DNA of 7,236 bases from an uncultured Bacilli bacterium (GTDB taxonomy: Bacteria; Bacillota_I; Bacilli_A; RF39; UBA660): assembly GCA_944372275.1 (NCBI GenBank), contig CALVYO010000068.1, positions 1 to 7,236 on the forward strand. The letters run 5' to 3'. Below the pieces are notes generated by a model. It had not been told where the DNA came from. It searched no databases and worked only from the letters and a program-made list of their open reading frames with translations. Each line of letters opens with the position of its first letter. Position 1 is the first letter of the stretch. This document shows, piece by piece, positions 1-6,142 of this stretch. The translations under genes were made by a program, and so were the position numbers.

Positions 1-1650
1 AAAATAAAATTTTGCATATAAATTAAATGGATCGCTTTCATCTTTAATATAATTTTCATCAAAAAATTCTAATTCTGAAATTCCACATGAAAATCCATGT
101 ATTCCATTTGAAATCAAATATAATCCTAATGCTACTGGAACTTTTAATGCTATTACATCTTTACCAGTTGTATTTTGCAATGTTTTTACAAATTCAACAT
201 AAGTAGCAAGGTTTTGAATATTTGGATTTTTCATATCAGAAATTTGTACAATATATTTATCAACTTTTAGATTCACATAATAGGATAACAATCTTTCTCT
301 TTCATAAATTAAATTGTTGAGATTAATTGAAATCATTGCATATGTTTCTAATTGCTTTTCTTTTGATTCAATATAATCTAAACTTTCATTAATAAGTTGA
401 ACATTAATTTTTATCCATTCTTCTATTTTATCCGCTTTATAGTTTGTATTACTTATATAGTGATATGGTAATATGACTTTATTAAATTCACAAATCTCAC
501 TATACCAATTTTTTATATATTCTTCTCTATTATTTTTTTGTTTTAAATAATCTAAATCCATAACTCCAGTTTTTGGACTATAAGATAAATTAACTAGCCC
601 TGTTACATTTGAAAAAGTAGCATAACTAAAACGCTGAGTGGATGGATCTATAATTACATCATTTTTATTATTTAACATATGCGTATATAATCCTTTTTGA
701 GAATATTTTAAATGCAATGGGAAAATACAATTTAATTTGCATTTTTGTGTATAAGTTTCATATACTTTTTTTTCATTAATTAACCATGCGTAATAATTTG
801 ATGGAGTTATACTATCTTCATTTTCAACATTATCAAATGCTTGTAAAAATTCATCTATAGTTTGATATCTATTGTAATCTTTTTTTGATAATGATTTATA
901 AATAATTTTTTCTATATATTGAGATAAATTATTGTTTCTTCTTTCTGATGGAGGAATAATTGGTATATTTATAATTTTATATATTAATTCTTCCAAAGAA
1001 GTAACATCATATGGATAAGATTTTGTAAACATTAAATATAAAATTACCCCTAAGGAATAAATATCACTTCTAAAAGTTATATGCTTACTATCTGCGATTT
1101 GTTCAGGTGACATAAACATTGGACTTCCAATATTATCTCCTGTTCTTGTAATAGAAGAAAAATCAATTAATTTAGCTAATCCATAATCTATAATCTTAAT
1201 TTTACCATCATCAGTTATTAATATATTATCAGGTTTCAAATCTCTATGAATAATACCGTAATTATGAAGTTGATTAACAGCACTTAAAATGTTTTTAAAT
1301 AAGTCGATTAATTCCGCTTCATTAGTAATATTGTTAATCACATTAGTAAGTTTTTCTCCTGTAACAAATTCCATTATAATTATATGCGTTTTTAAACCCG
1401 ATTCTAAAATATACTCAAAATCATCATAATATTTCACTAAATTATCACTATTAACTATTTTTAATGCATCTATTTCATTAGTTATTCTATTTCTATCATT
1501 TGTATACTCCTTTAAAACGAACGATTCCGAAAATACCTTTGCTGCATAAATAACATTTTCTTTTTCTACTTTATAAACTGTACCAAAACTTCCAGAACCT
1601 ACAACATCTATAAAATTGTATCCATTAATAATTAAACCTGAAAAATTCAT
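1..1650 (-). CDS. Cytoplasmic Ser/Thr protein kinase with large unknown C-terminal region (3' end outside window)
   Basis: The frame is open from ATG 1648-1650 to the window edge (550 codons, no stop); the C terminus is missing. The first ~270 residues form a Hanks-type kinase that phosphorylates Ser/Thr on proteins using ATP. Visible motifs are the glycine loop GSGSFGTV (18-25), AAK lysine K38, a likely helix-C glutamate E59, the catalytic loop HRDLKPDN (135-142), DYG in place of DFG (155-157), GSPMFMSPEQ with SPE in place of APE (175-184), and SDIYSLGV (195-202). All catalytic residues are present, so it is probably active. I see no membrane segment and no PASTA repeats, unlike PrkC/Stk1, so it is probably soluble. 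Residues ~290-550 are not recognised; 480-550 show alternating strands and helices (YIVQIS, DVIALKV, GFSCGIS), perhaps part of a TIM-like barrel, which is inference. A GTGGGGTG ribosome binding site precedes the ATG, and the leader carries a promoter and a terminator-like hairpin. Confidence 0.93.
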   Translation of the reverse strand, partial: MNFSGLIINGYNFIDVVGSGSFGTVYKVEKENVIYAAKVFSESFVLKEYTNDRNRITNEIDALKIVNSDNLVKYYDDFEYILESGLKTHIIIMEFVTGEKLTNVINNITNEAELIDLFKNILSAVNQLHNYGIIHRDLKPDNILITDDGKIKIIDYGLAKLIDFSSITRTGDNIGSPMFMSPEQIADSKHITFRSDIYSLGVILYLMFTKSYPYDVTSLEELIYKIINIPIIPPSERRNNNLSQYIEKIIYKSLSKKDYNRYQTIDEFLQAFDNVENEDSITPSNYYAWLINEKKVYETYTQKCKLNCIFPLHLKYSQKGLYTHMLNNKNDVIIDPSTQRFSYATFSNVTGLVNLSYSPKTGVMDLDYLKQKNNREEYIKNWYSEICEFNKVILPYHYISNTNYKADKIEEWIKINVQLINESLDYIESKEKQLETYAMISINLNNLIYERERLLSYYVNLKVDKYIVQISDMKNPNIQNLATYVEFVKTLQNTTGKDVIALKVPVALGLYLISNGIHGFSCGISELEFFDENYIKDESDPFNLYAKFYF

Positions 1651-1667
1651 TTAAACACCCCACTTCT

Positions 1668-1708
1668 AAAAAAAGCCAATACAAAACTTACTCAAAGTCT
1701 GTACTAGC
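1668..1708 (-). terminator. Terminator-like hairpin in the kinase leader (possible attenuator)
   Basis: On the minus strand GCTAGTAC (1701-1708) can pair with GTATTGGC (1675-1682) over 8 bp, including two G-U pairs, around an 18-nt loop. A run of seven T (1668-1674) follows at once. It lies downstream of the candidate kinase promoter and upstream of the kinase ribosome binding site. It could simply end transcription of the 177-residue gene upstream, or it could attenuate kinase expression. Confidence 0.5.
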
Positions 1709-1725
1709 CCTTTAAATCTATAAAT

Positions 1726-1734
1726 ATTATATCA
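1726..1734 (-). promoter_or_regulatory. Extended -10 promoter for the kinase gene
   Basis: The minus strand reads TGATATAAT, a perfect TGn-TATAAT extended -10 (TATAAT at 1726-1731). The hexamer 17 bp upstream (TAGTAA) is a poor -35, which is common for extended -10 promoters. Transcription would start near 1719, giving a leader of about 70 nt before the ATG at 1650. Confidence 0.55.
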
Positions 1735-1768
1735 AACAATTTTATAAATTACTATAAATCTTAGACTT

Positions 1769-2302
1769 TTAATAATTTTTTTTCATTTCTAGTTCCCATT
1801 TATATTCTTCTAATTCTTTTAAGTAATCTCTTCTAAAATAATTTTCATGCAACCATTTAAGTCCTTCTGCTTTTACAAAAATCATACCTGATACTTCATA
1901 CTTAATTGGATAAGGAAATTCTTTTTGTATTCTATGAACTGCTACTTGTATTATATTTCTACTTTTGTTAAATTCTAATTCTAAAAATCTTAATAAAGTA
2001 TTTTGATATTTCTTAGGTTCAGAAATTATTTCTAATTCCTGCTCTAACGCAAATATTCTTTTTTTATAAAATTGTATTTCTAAAGTTAAATAGTGTTCTT
2101 CTTTATTAAAATAAACTTCTTTTAACCATTCAACACATTCTTGTTTTATATATACTTTTTCTTTATTATTTTCTTTTATTCTTTTAATCCAAGATTCTAA
2201 AGGATGTCTTCTTTCTATATTTCTCATAACTCTACCAAATTGTTTAGTAGTTAATGAAAACATCTCTTGAACTTGTTTTCTATCTAGCAATTTTTCACTC
2301 AT
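1769..2302 (-). CDS. Unknown 177-residue protein built from two helix-turn-helix-like repeats
   Basis: I do not recognise a named family. The protein looks like an internal duplication: residues ~5-85 and ~103-177 follow the same plan. Each copy has a helical start with an HTH look (SLTTKQFGRVMRNIERR in copy 1, KSRNIIQVAVHRIQKEF in copy 2), then a short strand and helix (VYIKQECVEWLKEVYF against IFVKAEGLKWLHENYF), then a charged helix (EEHYLTLEIQFYKKR against RDYLKELEEYKWELE). That is what a small DNA-binding protein with two winged-HTH-like units would show; DNA binding is inferred. There is no signal peptide or membrane segment. The start is supported by AAAGGA (2311-2316), 8 nt before the ATG. 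The gene is encoded directly downstream of a cluster of GC-rich palindromes (2329-2410), which could be its target. Confidence 0.85.
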   Translation of the reverse strand: MSEKLLDRKQVQEMFSLTTKQFGRVMRNIERRHPLESWIKRIKENNKEKVYIKQECVEWLKEVYFNKEEHYLTLEIQFYKKRIFALEQELEIISEPKKYQNTLLRFLELEFNKSRNIIQVAVHRIQKEFPYPIKYEVSGMIFVKAEGLKWLHENYFRRDYLKELEEYKWELEMKKNY

Positions 2303-2328
2303 AAAATATTTCCTTTCAAAAGATAAAG

Positions 2329-2387
2329 GGACGGGTAACGTAATATATAAATTTTATCTATCAAGCATGGTGTATACACACCCGTCC
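2329..2387. repeat. GC-rich 8-bp inverted repeat flanking an AT-rich spacer, with an inner palindrome
   Basis: GGACGGGT (2329-2336) and its exact complement ACCCGTCC (2380-2387) are separated by 43 bp. Next to the second arm lies a perfect 10-bp palindrome, GTGTATACAC (2370-2379). Arms this rich in G and C are conspicuous in this AT-rich window. The repeat lies in the leader of the 177-residue gene. It could be an operator, an RNA structure, or part of a transfer origin. Confidence 0.7.
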
Positions 2388-2418
2388 ACTTGTTAGGGAA
2401 TACTCCCTAAAACCCTAA
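2380..2418 (-). other. Candidate transfer origin (oriT-like) hairpin and flank
   Basis: The minus strand has a perfect hairpin, TTAGGGA-GTAT-TCCCTAA (2393-2410), followed at once by CAAGTGGACGGGTG. It is preceded by AGGGTTT, a partial repeat of the hairpin arm. No T run follows, so it does not look like a terminator. A short hairpin followed directly by an AAGTG-type site is the general layout of the nick region in several mobilisable plasmids (for example the TAAGTGCGC site of the RSF1010 family). The match here covers layout and only a few bases, and no relaxase gene is in the window, so this call is inference. Confidence 0.35.
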
Positions 2419-2421
2419 TAA

Positions 2422-2621
2422 TTAGTCTCCGACAGTTCTATTTTTTTCTATATATTTTTTACTAACTTCATTTGATTTTTCAATCATTTCTTTCACTTCT
2501 TTTTCATAGTTTTTATTATTAATTAATAGTTCAGAAAGCAAAGCATAAGGTATATACCCTTTGCATTTTCTTTAAAATACTCTAACAATTGTGGCATAAC
2601 TATTTCAAAGAAATAATTTAT
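2422..2621 (-). pseudogene. Broken small gene of the mobile region (frameshift and lost start codon)
   Basis: A strong ribosome binding site, AAAGGAGGTG, sits 8 nt before an ATA codon (2619-2621) where ATG is expected. The frame starting there reads NYFFEIVMPQLLEYFKENAKG and then soon hits a stop. A frame that continues naturally reads YIPYALLSELLINN, then NYEKEVKEMIEKSNEVSKKY, ending in NRTVGD and TAA (2422-2424). The total of 200 nt is not a multiple of three, so one base was probably lost, or two gained, around 2555-2570. The rebuilt product would be about 66 residues, acidic and helical. I do not recognise it. The first in-frame ATG (2595-2597) would give only a short peptide. It ends just before the oriT-like hairpin. 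Confidence 0.6.
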
Positions 2622-2651
2622 AAAATTCACCTCCTTTCAAAATTTAGGCAC

Positions 2652-2676
2652 AAAAAAAGAACACATTTCTGTGTTC
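2652..2676 (-). terminator. Rho-independent terminator of the two-gene operon
   Basis: On the minus strand GAACACA pairs with TGTGTTC around the loop GAAA (2659-2676), followed by seven T. It lies about 23 nt past the stop codon of the 175-residue gene and closes the operon with the 121-residue gene. Confidence 0.88.
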
Positions 2677-2699
2677 ATAAATATATTTATATTTCAGTT

Positions 2700-3227
2700 T
2701 TATTTAGATTTTTTTTGACTAGTTTTAGTTAAAACTTTTCTAATTCCTGTAATATTATTCTCATCATAATTTTGTTGAATATCATATATTTTTAATATTT
2801 CTTCATCAGAATTTAAATCAAAAAATTTTTTTAACTTTTCGTTTAAAGATAATTCTACACCTTTAATTTTTTGTCTCATTAACCATATTTGCATTTCATC
2901 ATAGTTCATAGCATCATTTAAAAAGATTATTAATTCATCTATTGTCATACTTTGTTGTTTTGTTTGTTTGATAATTGATTTTAAATTTATAATTCTTTGA
3001 GCAGTTTCGTCATCTTGTATATTATATAATGATTTTATTTTTTCTAAAGTAGAAGCATCAAATTTTCCTTTATATTCTGAGTTAAATTTTTTGCCAGCTT
3101 CAATTGCAACATCTAAATAATCTTTATCTCCAAATTGTTCTCTTTCTCTATTATCTTGTTCAATATGCATTAGGTTTGCTTTTCTTTCTGATTCCATCAC
3201 TATATCGTATAAATCTTTATTATCCAT
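2700..3227 (-). CDS. Unknown acidic, helical 175-residue protein
   Basis: I do not recognise the family. The protein is mostly charged and predicted helical, with no signal peptide, membrane segment, cysteine cluster or obvious catalytic motif. It has a middle segment that looks like a small helical domain (about 90-145, TIDELIIFLNDAMNYDEM onward) and a basic tail ending KTSQKKSK. The start is set by TAAGGAG about 8-9 nt before the ATG. It is the second gene of an operon, 23 nt after the 121-residue gene, and a strong terminator follows. Its N terminus, NKDLYD, shares an exact 16-bp word with the gene before it. Its position between the recombinase and the oriT-like region suggests cargo or an accessory gene of a mobile element. 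Confidence 0.82.
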   Translation of the reverse strand: MDNKDLYDIVMESERKANLMHIEQDNREREQFGDKDYLDVAIEAGKKFNSEYKGKFDASTLEKIKSLYNIQDDETAQRIINLKSIIKQTKQQSMTIDELIIFLNDAMNYDEMQIWLMRQKIKGVELSLNEKLKKFFDLNSDEEILKIYDIQQNYDENNITGIRKVLTKTSQKKSK

Positions 3228-3250
3228 GTTATTCGCTCCTTAACAATATT

Positions 3251-3616
3251 TTATTTTCCATTCCAATGTTTTCCCAAAGTTAAAGATAATTTTTTAACTT
3301 GTTCTTTAGATTTTTCTGAAGCTCTTTCTTCGTCATATAAGAAACTCCATTCTGTTTCATCTTGACAATATTTGGAACGGTCAAATATATCTCTAAATTG
3401 AGTTATATTTTCAATTGGTATATATCCAAACATTGTTCTTAAACATATTCCTCTTGTAAATTTTGAATCTGGTTGAAAATGAAAATTCATAACAGGTATT
3501 TTAGTTCCATCAATTTCTGCAAATTTACCATCAAAAGTAGGTTTGTGGTCAGGATTATATGGCACATCAATTGCACCGCATCTATCGTATAAATCTTTTT
3601 CATTATATTTAAACAT
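3251..3616 (-). CDS. Unknown 121-residue protein, first gene of a two-gene operon
   Basis: I do not recognise the family. The product is a small soluble protein with an N-terminal KDLYD motif (7-11), a central part that looks beta-rich (FAEIDGTKIPVMNFHF, about 32-47), and a charged helical end (EERASEKSKEQVKKL). Three cysteines (C13, C58, C84) are scattered and form no metal site I can see. The start is clear: AAGGAGGG lies 7 nt before the ATG. An extended -10 promoter sits just upstream, so it can be transcribed apart from the recombinase, whose stop codon is about 47 nt away. The 175-residue gene follows after 23 nt and probably shares the transcript. No toxin or antitoxin family could be assigned. 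Confidence 0.82.
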   Translation of the reverse strand: MFKYNEKDLYDRCGAIDVPYNPDHKPTFDGKFAEIDGTKIPVMNFHFQPDSKFTRGICLRTMFGYIPIENITQFRDIFDRSKYCQDETEWSFLYDEERASEKSKEQVKKLSLTLGKHWNGK

Positions 3617-3641
3617 AATAAACCCTCCTTAAAACACAATT

Positions 3642-3650
3642 ATTATACCA
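3642..3650 (-). promoter_or_regulatory. Extended -10 promoter for the two-gene operon
   Basis: The minus strand reads TGGTATAAT, a perfect extended -10 (TATAAT at 3642-3647). The -35 position is A-rich and does not match the consensus. A start near 3635 gives a leader of about 19 nt, just enough for the AAGGAGGG ribosome binding site at 3623-3630. Confidence 0.6.
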
Positions 3651-3663
3651 TATTTTTTGTTTT

Positions 3664-5400
3664 TTAGGTATTTATTGTTAATAATGTTAAAGTTTCTTTA
3701 TCAAATCTGTTATCTTTTTTATTAGGAATTATCTGTAATAAATTATTATCTTTATTTAATTCTTCTAAATTAAGTGATTTGATATTTAAATTAGTTTGAT
3801 TTATTTTATAAAATTCACTTAATGATTTTATATATTTTTCCATATCTTCATTTGATTGATAATTAGATAATATTATATTTTTATCATTAGAATTAATTAA
3901 AATATCAAAACAATTTTCTCTAAACATATATCCTATATTTTCAATTTCTTTCTTATTTATATTTATTTTTTTAATTGAAACATTTTTCTTTTTATCTATT
4001 TCAATGTTTACATAATCAATATATTTAAATACTATTTCTTGCTTTTGTTCTTTAGGTAATATATCCCACAAACCATTCTTTCTAACATAATAAGATTTCT
4101 TTTTTATTTGTTCCAATTGTCTTAAGTTATAAATAAATCTCATATCACTTTTATGATCTTCATTTGTTTCTTTTATAGTTAAATCTTTTATTTTTTCTTC
4201 TGTTTTCTTTCGTTGGTTTTTAATAAAATCTAATTCATCTTTTAATTCTATTTCTTCAACGATACCATCTACAAATGCTTTTTTAATTCTTTTTTCTTTT
4301 TGATTTAGTTCATTAATTATTTTATTACATTTCTTTAATTCACTTTCAGTTTCTTGATACAAATAAGGTTTATAAGTATTATCTACCAATAAAAAGAAAT
4401 CTAACATATCATCTAAAAAGTTAATCATTTGTTTTTCTATTTTCTTCTCACTTACTCTTGTTTTACAATTAGCACATTGATAATAACAATGTTTTTCTCC
4501 AGTATGACTTTTACTAGAACAACCACCCATGATAGTTTCACATTTAGGACATTTTATACATTGCATAAAAATATAAGTTTGCTTTCTTTTATAGTTCTTT
4601 AAATTCTTTTGTTTTTGGATTTGAGCTATATTAAAAATTCCTTCTTCTATAATTGCCGGAGCTACTCCTATAAATTTTTGAGGTTCTTCTCCTTTAATTG
4701 TTTTTCTATGAACATAATTACCTATATAAATTTCATTTGATAAAATTCTATCTACTAAAGTAGGTATCCATTTTCTATTTAATACTTTTTCTTCATTTAA
4801 TAATTTAGTAATAGCATTAGCGGCCATACCTTTAATATATAAATCAAATATTCTTCTAATTACTTCACTTTCAATATCATTAATTACTAACTTCTTATCA
4901 ACCTTATCATAACCGATAGGAGCACGTCCTACAAAATGTCCTTTCTTAACTGCACCAATCATTCCAAATTTAGTTCTTTCACTTGTTCTTTCTATTTCTA
5001 ATTGAGCAAGTATAGTAAGCATTCTAATAAAAAATTTACCATTTGCAGATGAAGTATTAATATCTTCACTAATACTTTCTAAACTACAATTATTTTCTTC
5101 TAAAAATGTACATATTTCTTATAAATCTTTGATAGAACGAGTAAGTCTATCTAACTTATGAACAATTATCTTGTTTATCTTTCCGTTTTTAATATCTTGA
5201 ATCATTTCTTGAAATGCAGGACGATTCATATCCTTAGCGCTTATTCCTGCATCTTCATACACCTTATATACTTCATATCCCTTATAGTCACATAATTTAT
5301 ACATTCTATCTTTTTGTTCATCTAAACTGTGACCAAATCTAGACTGATCCTCCGTTGAAACTCTTGGGTAAAGTCCTACTACAAACTTTTTGTCATCCAT
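3664..5400 (-). pseudogene. Large serine recombinase/integrase interrupted by one in-frame stop codon
   Basis: Large serine recombinases integrate and excise mobile elements or phages at att sites. Translation from ATG 5398-5400 (ribosome binding site AAGGAG) gives a 578-codon frame broken only by TAA at codon 94 (5119-5121). Before it lies the catalytic core: YPRVSTEDQ with nucleophile S15 and R13, EDAGISAKDMNRPAF (49-63), and DRLTR with R85 and R88. After it the frame continues for 32 codons without an ATG, then QLEIERTSERTKFG (about 133-146), a Recombinase domain (about 154-266), a zinc ribbon with CxxC pairs at 284/287 and 309/312, and a coiled coil at about 350-415. The expected word is KDLEEIC; one GAA-to-TAA change explains the break. 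Only a dead 93-residue fragment should form unless the stop is read through or restarted at Met127. A restart product would lack the catalytic serine. Confidence 0.9.
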
Positions 5401-5434
5401 ATTTTTTCTCTCCTTTTCTATAATTTTTAACGAC

Positions 5435-5464
5435 AAAAAAACACAAGAGAAATTCCCTTGTGTT
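5435..5464 (-). terminator. Terminator hairpin inside the recombinase leader (possible attenuator)
   Basis: On the minus strand AACACAAG (5457-5464) pairs with CTTGTGTT (5440-5447); the stem can extend past one mismatch. It is followed by a T run that starts in the stem and continues to 5435. It lies between the recombinase promoter (transcript start near 5511) and the ribosome binding site at about 5410. A transcript from that promoter would meet it before reaching the gene, so it may keep recombinase expression low. Confidence 0.72.
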
Positions 5465-5488
5465 AGAACTACCAAACTACATAAATAT

Positions 5489-5506
5489 ACAACTATCTAT
5501 AATTGT
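5489..5506. repeat. Near-perfect inverted repeat at the recombinase transcription start
   Basis: ACAACTAT (5489-5496) and ATAATTGT (5499-5506) form an 8-bp inverted repeat with one G-U or mismatch position and a 2-bp centre. It falls just downstream of the predicted transcript start, so it could be a repressor operator or a small RNA hairpin. No matching repressor gene is evident in the window. Confidence 0.4.
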
Positions 5507-5517
5507 CGTATATTATC

Positions 5518-5546
5518 ATAATACCACATTTTTTTAGGACACGCAA
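5518..5546 (-). promoter_or_regulatory. Recombinase promoter
   Basis: The minus strand has TTGCGT (5541-5546), a 17-bp spacer, and TATTAT (5518-5523) preceded by TGG, which makes an extended -10. The -35 matches the consensus only in its first half. Transcription would start near 5511, leaving a leader of about 110 nt that contains an inverted repeat and a terminator hairpin. Confidence 0.55.
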
Positions 5547-5625
5547 TGGCCACTTTTTGAAAAAAATATATCAAAACAATCGTTAAACCCTTATAAATAA
5601 AGGAAAAATAAATTTTAAAAATTTT

Positions 5626-5916
5626 TTAATTTTTTTCTAATAATACCTTAATTATGTCAGTCAACTCATTTATTGTAATAGTATTTAAATCATCTTTATA
5701 AAGCATTGTATCCTCATTATAACAGAGTATTACTATGCCATTATAATTATTACTAATAATAACTTTATGTGGCTCAAATAACCCTAAATTAGTGTTTTTA
5801 AATATTATGTTCTTACCTGATATATATTCTATGTTAAGTTTAGTAATATCTTTAATCCTTAATATTTTATTTTTTATACACAAAGGAAATTCTAAAGTTT
5901 CTATGGACACGTTCAT
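5626..5916 (-). CDS. Unknown 96-residue protein downstream of tRNA-His
   Basis: I do not recognise the family. The product begins MNVSIETLEFPLCIKNKI and is rich in Ile, Asn and beta-branched residues, with likely beta strands (YISGKNIIFKN, HKVIISNNYNGIVILCYNED) and a final helix (TINELTDIIKVLLEKN). It has no signal peptide or membrane helix. A longer frame opens with GTG at 5929-5931, but that GTG lies inside the ribosome binding site AAAGGTGGTGA. The ATG at 5914-5916, about 8 nt downstream of that site, is the sensible start. No separate promoter is visible: the tRNA-His terminator ends only about 12 nt before the ribosome binding site, so expression may need readthrough. It is probably chromosomal and marks the edge of the mobile region. 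Confidence 0.72.
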   Translation of the reverse strand: MNVSIETLEFPLCIKNKILRIKDITKLNIEYISGKNIIFKNTNLGLFEPHKVIISNNYNGIVILCYNEDTMLYKDDLNTITINELTDIIKVLLEKN

Positions 5917-5942
5917 TTTATAATTCACCACCTTTGCAAAAG

Positions 5943-5975
5943 AAAAAAGTCCATAATACCAAGTATTACGAACTT
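5943..5975 (-). terminator. Strong rho-independent terminator after tRNA-His
   Basis: On the minus strand a 13-bp stem (arms 5963-5975 and 5947-5959, two G-U pairs) closes a 3-nt loop. The T run at 5943-5948 begins inside the stem base. It should end the tRNA-His transcript. Because the next gene's ribosome binding site starts within about 12 nt, it could also attenuate that gene. Confidence 0.88.
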
Positions 5976-6015
5976 TTACTTATTTAACACACAAAGGTGT
6001 GCGTAAATTTCAATA

Positions 6016-6092
6016 TGGGGCGAGATGTGGGGATCGAACCCACGCATACCGGAGCCACAATCCGGCGTGTTAACCACTTCACCAATCCCGCC
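6016..6092 (-). tRNA. tRNA-His (anticodon GTG)
   Basis: The minus strand folds as a complete tRNA. The acceptor stem is GCGGGAT with ATCTCGC (one G-U pair), plus the extra G-1 paired with C73 that marks histidine tRNAs. The D arm is GTG/CAC, the anticodon stem is CCGGA/TCCGG with loop TTGTGGC (anticodon GTG), and the T arm is GTGGG-TTCGATC-CCCAC. The 3' CCA is encoded (6016-6018). It lies about 50 nt after trpS and has its own promoter. No second copy of its 3' end appears in the window, so it does not look like the element's integration site. Confidence 0.97.
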
Positions 6093-6103
6093 AGAACAAA
6101 GTA

Positions 6104-6132
6104 ATTGTATCATTAAATAATACAATTATCAA
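6104..6132 (-). promoter_or_regulatory. tRNA-His promoter
   Basis: The minus strand has TTGATA (6127-6132), a 17-bp spacer, and TACAAT (6104-6109) preceded by TGA, an extended -10. This is the best promoter match in the window. Transcription would start near 6097, a few bases before the tRNA. A 9-bp inverted repeat, TAATTGTAT/ATACAATTA, overlaps it and could form a weak hairpin in trpS readthrough RNA. Confidence 0.78.
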
Positions 6133-6142
6133 GAAAAATTTC

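Noticed and set aside
1694..1769. Inverted repeat AAAGTCT/AGACTTT spanning the kinase promoter
   Set aside because: The arms are only 7 bp and about 60 bp apart in AT-rich sequence, so chance is a fair explanation.
3251..3616. Toxin-antitoxin pair with the 175-residue gene
   Set aside because: The operon layout fits, but neither protein shows a toxin or antitoxin motif I can recognise, so the call would rest on gene order alone.
3664..5022. A separate 452-residue protein starting at Met 5020-5022
   Set aside because: The upstream codons continue the recombinase in the same frame up to the TAA at 5119. I see no convincing ribosome binding site before this Met, and the product would lack the catalytic serine. 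It is the rear part of the broken gene.
5119..5121. Recoding or an altered genetic code at the recombinase stop
   Set aside because: The codon is TAA, every other frame in the window treats TAA as a stop, and no stem-loop signal is apparent. A point mutation is simpler.
5401..5475. A 25-residue N-terminal extension of the recombinase starting near 5475
   Set aside because: It would run through the leader terminator hairpin. The ATG at 5398-5400 has a proper AAGGAG site and leads straight into the usual serine recombinase N terminus.
6016..6092. tRNA-His as the integration site of the mobile element
   Set aside because: No second copy of the tRNA 3' end was seen in the window. Large serine recombinases seldom use tRNA genes, and an unrelated gene and terminator separate the tRNA from the recombinase.
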